A DNA stretch of 64,000 nt from Chloroflexota bacterium (GTDB taxonomy: Bacteria; Chloroflexota; Anaerolineae; SpSt-313), in assembly GCA_029553955.1 (NCBI GenBank), contig JAKPJZ010000074.1, forward strand, positions 81,129-145,128. Direction: 5' to 3'. Positions 25,753-34,035 of the stretch are shown piece by piece. Position numbers and translations under genes: made by a program. Positions within the stretch are counted from its first letter, which is position 1. Every line of letters begins with the position of its first letter. The notes beneath the pieces were generated by a model. The model was given only the letters and a program-made list of their open reading frames with translations, did no database searches and was not told where the DNA came from.

Positions 25753-26474
25753 TCGTCGAATGGCAAAAGAGCGCGGCCGAGTATGCGGTGTGCTACGTCG
25801 AGAGCGGCATGGTCGTGGGCCTGGGCTCGGGCAGCACGGCGGCGTTTGCCGTGCGCCGCATTGGGCAGCTCCTGCGCACGGGGCGGCTGCAGCGCATCCG
25901 CGGCGTGCCCACGTCGCGAGCTGTGGAGGCGCTGGCGCGCGAGCAGGGCATCCCGCTGACGACGCTGGAGCGCGACCCGGCCATCGACGTCACCATTGAC
26001 GGCGCCGATGAAGTGGACCCCCATCTGAACCTGATCAAGGGGCGGGGCGGCGCCCTGCTGTACGAAAAGATCGCGGCCTGGTCGTCAAGGCGCGAGATCA
26101 TCGTCGTCGACGAGTCCAAGCTGGTACAAAAGCTGGGCACGCGGGCGCCCGTGCCTGTCGAAGTGGTGCCCTGCGCCCGTGCCGTGGTGGCGCTGGCCCT
26201 GAGTGAGCTTGGCGGCGAGCCGGCGCTGCGCGAGCGCGACGGCGCAGCGGCGCCCACCGATGAGGGCAATCTGATCCTCGACTGTCGTTTCGACGGCATC
26301 GACGATCCGAGCGGACTCGACCGGGCGATTAGTGCCATCCCGGGGGTGGTGGAGCACGGCCTCTTCTTGGGGTTGGCGAGCATGGTCGTGGTGGCAGGCC
26401 GCGAGGGCGTGCGCGTGCTGCACGCGCGTGGGTGCCGAATGGGGGCTGGTGGCGATGCAACCGATGCGTGGTGA
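25749..26474 (+). CDS. rpiA: Ribose-5-phosphate isomerase A
   Basis: A 241-residue enzyme that interconverts ribose-5-phosphate and ribulose-5-phosphate in the pentose phosphate pathway. The phosphate loop MVVGLGSGSTAAFAVR (about residues 21-36), the DGADEVD motif and KGRGGALLYEK with the catalytic Glu are intact, as is the EGNLILDCRF segment. The start overlaps the preceding stop (ATGA). The C-terminus overlaps the start of the GGDEF protein by about 20 bases. Confidence 0.95.
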   Translation: MIVEWQKSAAEYAVCYVESGMVVGLGSGSTAAFAVRRIGQLLRTGRLQRIRGVPTSRAVEALAREQGIPLTTLERDPAIDVTIDGADEVDPHLNLIKGRGGALLYEKIAAWSSRREIIVVDESKLVQKLGTRAPVPVEVVPCARAVVALALSELGGEPALRERDGAAAPTDEGNLILDCRFDGIDDPSGLDRAISAIPGVVEHGLFLGLASMVVVAGREGVRVLHARGCRMGAGGDATDAW

Positions 26475-27960
26475 GGATGATGCGCTGGAGCGGGCTGGGC
26501 GGCAGGCGCGGCTCTTGGTGGTGGACGATGACCGGGCCACGCGCGAGTTGATCCACGACGCCCTGGAATGCCCCGAGTTGGGGGTGGCGGTGGCCCACGA
26601 CGGCGCGCAGGCGCTGGCATTCCTGGAATGGGATTTCTACCATGTGGTCATAATCGACCTGCGCCTGCCCGATATGGAAGGCCTGGCGCTGCTCCGCGAG
26701 ATCAAGGAGCGCAGCCCCGATAGCGAAGCGGTGATCCTCAGCGCCTATGCCGACCTGGGCTCGGCGGTGGAGGCGCTGCGCCTGGGGGCCTGCGACTATA
26801 TGCGCAAACCTCTGGAGGATGTCAGCCTGCTGAGCAAGACGGTGCAGCGCGCCCTCGAGCGGCAGGAACTGCGGCTGGCCAACCGCTACTTGCTTGACGA
26901 GTTGCGCCGGGCCAACAACGAGCTGCGCCGGCAGCGGCGGCGGGAGCTACGTCGCCTCGAGGAGGTGGGGTTGGCCCTGGCGGGCGCCCTGCAGCGCGAC
27001 GAGGTCCTCGAAGTGCTGCAGCGCTCCATCTCGGCGGCGCTGGCCTGTGACGTGCTCGCGCTCTACCTGCTCAGCCCCGAGCTGGGTGGGCCGGTGCTGC
27101 GGGTGCACACGCAGTGGCCGCTGCCCGACAATCTGCTGGCTGACCTGTGCCAGGCGGCGCGGGAGGTGCCGGCGCCTGCCGGTGCTGTGGAGCGCGCGGC
27201 GGCCAACTGCGAGGTGAGCGTCCTCGCGGCCCAGCCTGCGGCGGCCCCGGAGGCCCTGGGGACGGTGGCTTCGAGCGTTCTGGCCACTCGGGGGGTATGT
27301 CTGGGCCTGGTTACCGTGGCGGCCGAGCGGCCCGAGGCCTTTGTGCCCGAGGAACTGCAACTGCTGCGCATCCTCTGCAACCAGGCGGCCGTGGCGCTCG
27401 AGAACGCCCTCTTGTTCCATCAGGCGCAGTTCCTGGCGACTCGCGACGGCCTGACCGGGCTGCTCAACCATCGCACCTTCTATCAGCGCCTCGACGAGGA
27501 GATCGCCCGCGCCAAGCGGCACGACGCGCCGCTCAGCCTGGTCATCCTCGACACCGATTGCCTGAAGCGCATGAACGATCGCTACGGCCACCTGACGGGC
27601 GACGAGGTGCTGCGCGTCTTTGCCCGGTTGATTGCGAGCACGGTGCGCCGCAGCGATATCGTGGCCCGCTACGGGGGCGACGAATTCGCCATCCTGCTGC
27701 CGCACACGACCGCTGAGGCAGCCAAGGCGCTCTGCGAGCGGCTGCGCCGGCGCATCGAGGCCCATACCTTCACCGTTGGCGAACAGGCCGAGCAGATCGG
27801 CGCCAGCTTTGGCATCGCCGGCTACGATCCGCTGGTCGACAGCGACGGCACCGAGATCGTGCGCCGCGCCGACGAGGCACTGTACCGCGCCAAGAACGCC
27901 GGGCGCAACTGCATCGCGACGGCGCAGCCCGCCGGCCTGGAGGGGAACTGGGAAGGATAG
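26455..27960 (+). CDS. Response regulator with GAF and GGDEF domains (diguanylate cyclase)
   Basis: A 501-residue protein. The N-terminal receiver (residues about 18-135) has LLVVDDDRATRE, the phospho-acceptor in VVIIDLRLPDMEG, and SAYADL with KPLE at its end. A coiled linker follows, then a GAF domain (about 170-320) and a GGDEF domain (about 330-490). The active site RYGGDEFAILL is intact, and RRSD five residues before it is a normal I-site for product inhibition. It should make cyclic di-GMP in response to an unknown histidine kinase. The start overlaps the end of rpiA. No phosphodiesterase or kinase gene is adjacent. Confidence 0.92.
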   Translation: MQPMRGEDDALERAGRQARLLVVDDDRATRELIHDALECPELGVAVAHDGAQALAFLEWDFYHVVIIDLRLPDMEGLALLREIKERSPDSEAVILSAYADLGSAVEALRLGACDYMRKPLEDVSLLSKTVQRALERQELRLANRYLLDELRRANNELRRQRRRELRRLEEVGLALAGALQRDEVLEVLQRSISAALACDVLALYLLSPELGGPVLRVHTQWPLPDNLLADLCQAAREVPAPAGAVERAAANCEVSVLAAQPAAAPEALGTVASSVLATRGVCLGLVTVAAERPEAFVPEELQLLRILCNQAAVALENALLFHQAQFLATRDGLTGLLNHRTFYQRLDEEIARAKRHDAPLSLVILDTDCLKRMNDRYGHLTGDEVLRVFARLIASTVRRSDIVARYGGDEFAILLPHTTAEAAKALCERLRRRIEAHTFTVGEQAEQIGASFGIAGYDPLVDSDGTEIVRRADEALYRAKNAGRNCIATAQPAGLEGNWEG

Positions 27961-27968
27961 TCTTCCCC

Positions 27969-27996
27969 TTGCATTCCAGAACATTTGTGTTATAAT
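27969..27996 (+). promoter_or_regulatory. Promoter of ssb
   Basis: TTGCAT (27969-27974), 16 bases and TATAAT (27991-27996) with an extended -10 TG. It lies just after the stop of the GGDEF gene. Confidence 0.8.
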
Positions 27997-28040
27997 GGGA
28001 GCGTCGATGGGGGCTGTAGTGAGGAGAGAGGAGAAAGCCC

Positions 28041-28445
28041 ATGTATCAGCGAACTATTGTAGTGGGCCGGCTGGGGCGTGATCCGGAGATGCGCTACACG
28101 CAGGATGGCACGCCGGTCACATCGTTCAGCGTGGCGACCGACCGCAAGTGGAACGACCGCGAGGGCAACCTGCAGAAGGAGACCACCTGGTTCCGGGTGA
28201 GCGTGTGGGGGCGGCAGGCCGAGCCCTGCAACCAGTATCTGAGCAAGGGCCAGATGGTGCTGGTGGATGGCAGGGTGACCGCCTCGGCCTGGAAGGGCGC
28301 CGACGGCGAGCCCCGGTCCTCGCTGGAGCTGCGGGCCGACCGCGTCGTCTTCCTGAGCAGCCGTGGCGAGGCAGGGCCTCGCGAGGAGGATTCCGACGTG
28401 CGTGGCCCCGTAGAGCGGGCTGACGAGGACGGTATCCCCTTCTAG
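28041..28445 (+). CDS. ssb: Single-stranded DNA-binding protein
   Basis: A 134-residue OB-fold protein. It begins MYQRTIVVGRLGRDPEMRYT and continues with SFSVATDRKWNDREGN, TTWFRVSVWGRQAEPC and LVDGRVTASAW, all standard for bacterial SSB. The C-terminus ends ADEDGIPF, the acidic tip that recruits replication and repair proteins. The spacer between OB fold and tip is short. AGGAGAAAGCCC precedes the ATG, and the gene has its own promoter. Confidence 0.96.
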   Translation: MYQRTIVVGRLGRDPEMRYTQDGTPVTSFSVATDRKWNDREGNLQKETTWFRVSVWGRQAEPCNQYLSKGQMVLVDGRVTASAWKGADGEPRSSLELRADRVVFLSSRGEAGPREEDSDVRGPVERADEDGIPF

Positions 28446-28476
28446 CCGCCAGCCGGCTGCAGTGCCTCGAGTCGCA

Positions 28477-28516
28477 GGCAAACCTGACAGGTCCGCGGAG
28501 ACCTGTCAGGTTTGCC
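28477..28516. repeat. REP-like palindrome, copy 3
   Basis: Arms of 17 bp (GGCAAACCTGACAGGTC and complement) with a 6-base loop, 32 bases after the ssb stop. It could end the ssb transcript, but copies elsewhere are not at gene ends. Confidence 0.85.
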
Positions 28517-28543
28517 GCCTCCCCATCTCTCCGCAGTGAGGGT

Positions 28544-28572
28544 TTGACCCACCCCTGGCCCTGCGCTACAAT
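28544..28572 (+). promoter_or_regulatory. Promoter of the carboxypeptidase/rluB/cmk group
   Basis: TTGACC (28544-28549), 17 bases and TACAAT (28567-28572). Confidence 0.75.
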
Positions 28573-28629
28573 AGCCTTGTCGTTCTCGAGCGGTTGTGTG
28601 TTGCTGTGGGCCGGAGTCCCGATTGTGCC

Positions 28630-29736
28630 GTGAAAAAGCCGTTGCCGTTGCCGCTGCGCGCCGCGTTCGTGCTGCTGCTCGTGCTGGGGCAGGGCGTGTG
28701 CGCCGGGTTTGGGCCGCCACAGCTCGCCGCGCGCGATTTCGACAGCACGGCGCTCTGGCCCGAGCAGGTGCGCGAGTTGGTGGCCGTGGGCCGGCAGCCG
28801 CAGGTCGACGCCAAGGCGGCGCTGCTCATCGATATGGGCAGCAAGGCTGTGCTCTACGAGAAGAACGGTACGCGGCGGCTGCCGCAGGCGAGCACGACCA
28901 AGATGATGACGGCCCTGGTGGCGCTCGAGCGAGGCAACCTCAGCGATACCGTGGTGATAGAGCCGGGCGACCTGGTCGTGGCGTCGGCCGCGGGGTTGAG
29001 GGCCGGCGAGATGTGGACGCTGGGCGACCTGCTCTACGCTCTGATGCTGCCCTCCGATAATGCGGCGGCGGTGGTCATTGCCCGGCACGTTGGCGGGTCC
29101 GAGGCGGCGTTTGTCGATATGATGAACAGTAAGGCGGCCGAGTGGGGCCTTACGGATACGCACTTTGCCAACCCGCACGGCCTCGACGACCCCGCGCACC
29201 ATAGCTCGGCGCGCGACCTGGCGCAAATCGCCATGCGCGGCCTGGCCGAGCCGCGTTTTGCCGCCATCGTGAGCACGGCCGAGCGTGAGGCCGGCGGCCG
29301 CACGCTGCGCAACCTCAACCAGTTGCTGGGGAGCTATGTGGGGGCCGAGGGGGTCAAGACAGGCACGACCGAAGGGGCCGGGCAGTGCCTGGTAGCGCTG
29401 GCCGGGCGCGGTGAGGGGCGGGTGCTGAGCGTCGTCTTGGGCAGCGATGACCGCTATCGCGATACGCGGGCGCTCTTGGACTATTACTATGCCAACTATC
29501 GCACGGTGCCGCTCGACCTGGGGCCCAAGGGCATCAATGTGATCCGCCGCTCCGACGGTTCGAAGGCGGTGTTGGCGCTCGAGGGGCAGCCCACGGCCCT
29601 GCTGCCGTTGTGGCAACTGCCCTGGCTGCAGGTGCTGCGCGTGACGCCGGGGGCGGAGGGGACGGCGGGCATGGCGCGCTTCGTCGCGGGCGGCACGCTG
29701 CTGGCTGAGGAGCCACTGAACGCGCTCTCGCCATAG
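28630..29736 (+). CDS. D-alanyl-D-alanine carboxypeptidase (PBP5/DacF type)
   Basis: A 368-residue exported penicillin-binding protein that trims the peptide stems of peptidoglycan. A short signal peptide (MKKPLPLPLRAAFVLLLVLG) is followed by the S11 peptidase motifs: QASTTKMMT (SxxK), PSDNAA (SxN) and EGVKTGTT (KTG). The C-terminal part is a compact beta domain with no obvious membrane anchor. GTG at 28630 was chosen as the start because it gives a proper signal peptide; GGAG lies some 14 bases upstream. The gene leads a group with rluB, cmk, plsC and the DUF512 gene. Confidence 0.92.
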   Translation: MKKPLPLPLRAAFVLLLVLGQGVCAGFGPPQLAARDFDSTALWPEQVRELVAVGRQPQVDAKAALLIDMGSKAVLYEKNGTRRLPQASTTKMMTALVALERGNLSDTVVIEPGDLVVASAAGLRAGEMWTLGDLLYALMLPSDNAAAVVIARHVGGSEAAFVDMMNSKAAEWGLTDTHFANPHGLDDPAHHSSARDLAQIAMRGLAEPRFAAIVSTAEREAGGRTLRNLNQLLGSYVGAEGVKTGTTEGAGQCLVALAGRGEGRVLSVVLGSDDRYRDTRALLDYYYANYRTVPLDLGPKGINVIRRSDGSKAVLALEGQPTALLPLWQLPWLQVLRVTPGAEGTAGMARFVAGGTLLAEEPLNALSP

Positions 29737-29760
29737 GGACGAGCCGCTGAAGCCACCACT

Positions 29761-30666
29761 ATGAAGGGGGATGCGCGAGTCATCGTGGTCGAAGAACGAC
29801 TACAGAAGGTGTTGGCCCAGGCAGGGGTGGCGTCGCGCCGCCGGGCAGAGGAAATGATTGTGGCTGGGCACGTCAAGGTGAACGGCGAGGTGGTGACGCA
29901 ACTCGGCACCAAGGTCAACCCGCACCGCGACGTCATTCAGGTCGATGGCCAGACGCTCGGCAAGCCGGAGCGGCCGGTCTACATCCTGCTGAACAAGCCC
30001 CGCGGCGTGCTCTCGGCGGCGCGCGATACCCGCGGGCGCAAGACGGTGGTGGACCTCGTGCGGACCCGCTCACGACTGTACCCGGTGGGGCGCCTCGATC
30101 TCGACAGTGAGGGGTTGTTACTCTTGACGAACGATGGCGCCCTGGCGCTGCGCCTGGCGCACCCGCGCTACGAGCACGAAAAGGAGTACCGGGTGTTGGT
30201 GGCCGGGGTGCCAGGCGAGGAGGCGCTGGCCCGCCTGCGCGGCGGGGTGGGGCTGGAGGGCGGCTGGACGCGCCCGGCCCAGGTAGAGATCGAGCGCGAG
30301 GTCGATGGCAAGGCCTGGCTGCGCCTGGTGCTGCGCGAGGGGCGCAAGCGCCAAATCCGGCGTATGGTCGAGGTGGTTGGCCACCAGGTGCTGCGGCTGA
30401 TCCGGGTGCGCATGGGCCCGCTGCGCCTGGGCAGCCTGGCGCCGGGGGCCTACCGGCCGCTGACCAAGGGTGAGCTTTTGGCCGTGCGCCGCATCCGCCG
30501 CGACGGCGAGGGGGCCAGGGAGGGCCGAGGTGGCGCAGCGGCCAGGCCGGCCCACAAGCCGGCCGGTCGCGGCCGTTCACAGGCCAGGCCAGGGCAGCGG
30601 GGCCGTGCCCGTCCGCCTGCCGCCCGGCCTACACGTGGTAGACAGAAGCGAGGGCAGAGCGCTTGA
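29761..30666 (+). CDS. rluB: Pseudouridine synthase, RluB/RsuA family
   Basis: A 301-residue RNA-modifying enzyme. An N-terminal S4 RNA-binding domain (ERLQKVLAQAGVASRRRAEE) precedes the catalytic domain, with YPVGRLDLDSEGLLLLTNDG holding the active-site Asp, and GRKRQIRRMVEVVGH. The order and size match synthases that modify U2605 of 23S rRNA. The last 45 residues are a basic tail of R, G, P and A, longer than usual and perhaps aiding rRNA binding. It overlaps cmk by four bases (TTGA). Confidence 0.9.
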   Translation: MKGDARVIVVEERLQKVLAQAGVASRRRAEEMIVAGHVKVNGEVVTQLGTKVNPHRDVIQVDGQTLGKPERPVYILLNKPRGVLSAARDTRGRKTVVDLVRTRSRLYPVGRLDLDSEGLLLLTNDGALALRLAHPRYEHEKEYRVLVAGVPGEEALARLRGGVGLEGGWTRPAQVEIEREVDGKAWLRLVLREGRKRQIRRMVEVVGHQVLRLIRVRMGPLRLGSLAPGAYRPLTKGELLAVRRIRRDGEGAREGRGGAAARPAHKPAGRGRSQARPGQRGRARPPAARPTRGRQKRGQSA

Positions 30667-31352
30667 CAGTGGCATCCCGGATCGCAATCGACGGCCCGGC
30701 AGCATCGGGCAAGAGCACCATTGGCAAGATGGTGGCCGAGTGCCTGGGGTATCTCTACTTCGATACGGGCGTCATGTACCGGGCCGTCACCTGGGCGAGC
30801 CTGGAGCGCGGCATCCCGATCTCCGACGAGGTGGCCGTCACCCGTCTGGCCCAGGAGCTGCACATCGACGTCACGCGCCCGACGGTGGCCGACCGCCGGC
30901 AGTACACGGTGTTGGTCGACGGGGTCGACGTCACCTGGGAGATTCGCCGCCCCGAGGTCGATGCGGCGGTCTCGCCGGTTTCGGCCTACCCCGGCGTGCG
31001 CGCCGCGCTGACGGCGCAGCAGCGCCGCATCGGCGCCGCCGGCCGGGTGGTGATGGTGGGGCGCGACATCGGCACGGTGGTGATGCCCGATGCGGACCTG
31101 AAGGTGTACCTCGATGCGGCAGTCGCCGAGCGGGCGCGGCGGCGCTACTGTGAGATCATCGCCCGTGGCGAGCCGGCCACGTACGAAGACGTGCTGCGTG
31201 GCATGGAGGAGCGCGACGCGATCGACAGCTCGCGGGCCACGGCGCCGTTGTGCGCGGCGCCCGATGCGGTGGTGCTCGATACGACGCGCCTCAGCATCGA
31301 AGGGGTTGTGCAGGTGGTCATGAGGTTGGTCAACCAGGCTCAGGAGAAGTGA
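30663..31352 (+). CDS. cmk: (d)CMP kinase
   Basis: A 229-residue nucleotide kinase that phosphorylates CMP and dCMP. The P-loop is IAIDGPAASGKSTIG, followed by YLYFDTGVMYRAVTWA and VVMVGRDIGTVVMPDADLKVYLDA (the DIGT segment binds the base). The RDAIDSSRATAPL motif near the C-terminus is diagnostic. It starts at a TTG that overlaps the rluB stop; GAGGG lies six bases upstream. Confidence 0.95.
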   Translation: MTVASRIAIDGPAASGKSTIGKMVAECLGYLYFDTGVMYRAVTWASLERGIPISDEVAVTRLAQELHIDVTRPTVADRRQYTVLVDGVDVTWEIRRPEVDAAVSPVSAYPGVRAALTAQQRRIGAAGRVVMVGRDIGTVVMPDADLKVYLDAAVAERARRRYCEIIARGEPATYEDVLRGMEERDAIDSSRATAPLCAAPDAVVLDTTRLSIEGVVQVVMRLVNQAQEK

Positions 31353-31356
31353 GGCC

Positions 31357-32049
31357 GTGCTTGTCGGACAGCGCATCATCAATGCGATCCTGTGGCCGCT
31401 GGTGGCTTGGCTCCTGCCATGGGATGTGCAGGGGCTGGAGAACCTGCCGGCGCATGGCCCGGTGCTCGTGCTCATGAACCACATCAACTTTCTCGACGTC
31501 ATCGTGCCGGCCTTTTTCCTGCCGCGCGACGTGGTCATGCTCTCCAAGATCGAGAACTTTCGCGCCCCGATATTGGGCTTTTTCGTCTGGGCGTATGGGG
31601 CGCTGTCGGTTCGGCGCGGCGAGGCCGATCTGCAGGCCATGCGGCGCTCGCTCGGCGTTCTGAAGAAGGGGCAGGTGTTGTGTATCGCCCCTGAGGGCAC
31701 GCGCAGCGGCAACGGCCAGTTGCAGCAGGGCCACGACGGCGCGGCCTTTGTGGCCATGCAGGCCGATGTGCCGGTGGTGCCTCTGGTCAGCTATGGCCAC
31801 GAGCAGTTCGGCCGCAACATCAGGCGGCTGCGGCCGACGCGGCTGCACGTCCGTGTCGGCCCGGCATTCCGCTTTGTGCAGCGCGGCAGCCGGCTGCGCG
31901 ATGACCTGCGGCCGATGACCGACGAAGCCATGTGCCGTATGGCAGCCCTGCTGCCGCCCGAGTATCGCGGCGCCTATGCCGATGCCGGCCAGGCCACACC
32001 GGGCTACACCGAGCCCTGGCCCGGCGCGGCCAGCAAGGGGGCCGAGTGA
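31357..32049 (+). CDS. plsC: 1-acyl-sn-glycerol-3-phosphate acyltransferase
   Basis: A 230-residue membrane-associated acyltransferase that makes phosphatidic acid. Block I is NHINFLDVIV (HX4D), block II FRAPILGFFVWAYGALSVRRG, and block III APEGTRSGNGQ. A hydrophobic N-terminus (INAILWPLVAWLLP) is the likely membrane contact. It starts at GTG with AGGAGAAGTGAGG upstream, four bases after cmk, and overlaps the DUF512 gene (GTGA). Confidence 0.92.
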   Translation: MLVGQRIINAILWPLVAWLLPWDVQGLENLPAHGPVLVLMNHINFLDVIVPAFFLPRDVVMLSKIENFRAPILGFFVWAYGALSVRRGEADLQAMRRSLGVLKKGQVLCIAPEGTRSGNGQLQQGHDGAAFVAMQADVPVVPLVSYGHEQFGRNIRRLRPTRLHVRVGPAFRFVQRGSRLRDDLRPMTDEAMCRMAALLPPEYRGAYADAGQATPGYTEPWPGAASKGAE

Positions 32050-33353
32050 CGGCTGCGGGCGGGCAGATCGTCGCGCTCGCACCCGGCGGCCTGGGCGAGG
32101 CGCTCGGCCTGCGCGCGGGTGACCGCCTGCTGCGGCTCAACGGGCATGCCCTGCGCGACGTGATCGACCTGCAGTTCTACGGCGCCGAGGAGACGGTGGC
32201 GCTGGCCCTGGAGCGCGGAGGGCGCGAGCTGGAGGTGCAGGGCCGGCGGCGCTACGGCCAGGGCTGGGGGGTCGAGTTCGCCGAACCGCTGTTCGACGGC
32301 CTGCGCACTTGCGGCAATCACTGCCCCTTCTGCTTCGTCACGGGCCTGCCGCCCGGCCTGCGCCCATCGCTGTACGTCCGCGACGACGACTATCGCCTCT
32401 CATTCCTCCAGGGCAACTTTTGCACGCTGGCCGACCTCAGCGAGCGCGACTGGCAGCGGCTCGCGGAGCAGCGCCTCAGCCCACTCTATGTATCGGTGCA
32501 GGCCACCGAGCCCGATTTGCGGCGGCGGCTGCTGGGGGGGCGACCGATCCCCGACGTGCGCGAGCAAATCCGGCGCCTGGGCGAGCTGGGCATCGGCATC
32601 CACGCGCAGGTGGTCATCTGCCCCGGGCTCAACGACGGCGCCGCATTGGAGCAGACCGTCGCCGACCTGTGGGCGCTGCGCGAAGCGGTCGAGTCGGTCG
32701 CACTGGTGCCGGTCGGCCTGACCAGCCACCATCCCCTGCGCCTGCGGCCCATGACGGCCGAGCAGGCGCGCGCCGTGCTCACCCTGGCCGGCCGCCGGCG
32801 GCGGCGCGCTTTTGCGGAGGAAGGCCGCCGCTTCGTCTATCCGTCAGACGAGATGTACCTGCTGGCTGGGCGGCCGCTGCCCGTGGCGCGCACCTACGAC
32901 GGCTTCCCCCAGTTGGCCAACGGGGTCGGCCTGCTGCGGCGCTTCATCGATGGCTGGAAGCGGCAGGAGCGCACGCTTTCGCGGCCCGGCGCGCCGGCGG
33001 CCGCGGTGCGGAGCGCCACGCTCGTCTCGGGACGGGCCTTCCTGCCCTTCCTGGAGCCGGTGGCGGCCGGGCTGGCGCGCCTCCTGGGCATTGGCTGCCG
33101 CGCGCTGGGGGTCGAGAACCGGCTCTTCGGCGGCGACGTGACCGTCGCCGGCCTGCTCGCGGCGCAGGATGTGCTGGCCGCGCTGCAGGGGCAGGCGTTG
33201 GGCGAGCGGGTCGTGCTGCCGCGCAGCATGTTCGACGCTGCCGGCGAGCGCACGCTCGACGACTGGACGCTGGAGCGCCTGACCGCGGCGCTTAGCCGGC
33301 CGGTGGCCATAGCGGGCACGCCGGCAGAACTGGTTGCCGCGCTGGTGGCGTGA
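32046..33353 (+). CDS. DUF512 protein with PDZ and iron-sulfur motif
   Basis: A 435-residue protein of a family found in cyanobacteria, Firmicutes and Chloroflexota. An N-terminal PDZ-like segment (GGLGEALGLRAGDRLLRLNG) is followed by a radical-SAM-like core with TCGNHCPFCFVTGLPPG (CxxxCxxC), YRLSFLQGNFCTL and PLYVSVQATEPDLRRRLL, and a C-terminal DUF512 domain (SGRAFLPFL, NRLFGGDVTVAGLL). The biochemical role is not established. It starts at GTG overlapping the plsC stop, so it is coupled to lipid synthesis genes here. Confidence 0.85.
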   Translation: MTAAGGQIVALAPGGLGEALGLRAGDRLLRLNGHALRDVIDLQFYGAEETVALALERGGRELEVQGRRRYGQGWGVEFAEPLFDGLRTCGNHCPFCFVTGLPPGLRPSLYVRDDDYRLSFLQGNFCTLADLSERDWQRLAEQRLSPLYVSVQATEPDLRRRLLGGRPIPDVREQIRRLGELGIGIHAQVVICPGLNDGAALEQTVADLWALREAVESVALVPVGLTSHHPLRLRPMTAEQARAVLTLAGRRRRRAFAEEGRRFVYPSDEMYLLAGRPLPVARTYDGFPQLANGVGLLRRFIDGWKRQERTLSRPGAPAAAVRSATLVSGRAFLPFLEPVAAGLARLLGIGCRALGVENRLFGGDVTVAGLLAAQDVLAALQGQALGERVVLPRSMFDAAGERTLDDWTLERLTAALSRPVAIAGTPAELVAALVA

Positions 33354-34035
33354 TCTGTGTTGAGAGACTTCCCGTCTGTCATTGCGAGAACCCAGGGTTG
33401 CCGCAACCCTGCGCCAGGCGGATGACGTCGCACTGTAGCCGCGGCATCGTGCCGCGCGGGAGAGTCCCACGGCAACATGCCGCGCCTTCAGTCCGGCGGC
33501 CTCCTGATTTGAAAATGCGCGCCAACCCGCAGCCCCTTGTGGGCGTTTTCGTGCTACGTTGTGCCCAATCGGGCATGGGCGACTGATCTGAAAATAGGGC
33601 TCCGATTCACCGCAGAGAGCGCCTCGTGCAAGCACGGGGGACGCAGAGGAATGAGTTATCTCTGCGTCCTCTGCGGTGCAAGGCCCCGTTTTCATCGCTT
33701 GTGGTGCCCCTGGGGGCATGTCGTCTGCTCAGAGACTTGGGCTTGTCATTGCGAGCCGCAGCGAAGCAATCTCCACGTCGGGCATTGGGGATTGCTTCGT
33801 CGGCTGCGGCCTCCTCGCAATGACAGTCGCAGTCTCTGCTTGCACAGGCTGCACCACGACCTGGGATACTCGCAATGACAGTCGTCGTTTCTGTGCTTGC
33901 ACAGGCTGCGCCGCGGCCTGGGGTACTCGCAATGACAGTCGCAGTTATTGTGCTTGCCCATGCCGCCGCGCGGCATGGGATACTCGCAATGACAGGCTGA
34001 GTAGCTGCATCGGTTTGAGGCCAAGCCTCTCTAGA
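33354..34035. repeat. Composite dispersed-repeat region A
   Basis: About 680 bases without a gene. It holds GTCATTGCGAG words, a 'CACCGCAGAG' word facing its complement (33609 and 33685), and from about 33800 to 34000 three degenerate 57-base units (TGTCATTGCGAGTATCCCAG read on the minus strand). Bases 33594-33990 closely match the reverse complement of 57865-58225. The open frame that crosses this region is not a gene. Confidence 0.8.

Noticed and set aside
33740..34000. Regularly spaced repeats that could suggest a CRISPR array.
   Set aside because: Units are 57-58 bases, degenerate, few and without unique spacers of constant size; no cas gene is present.
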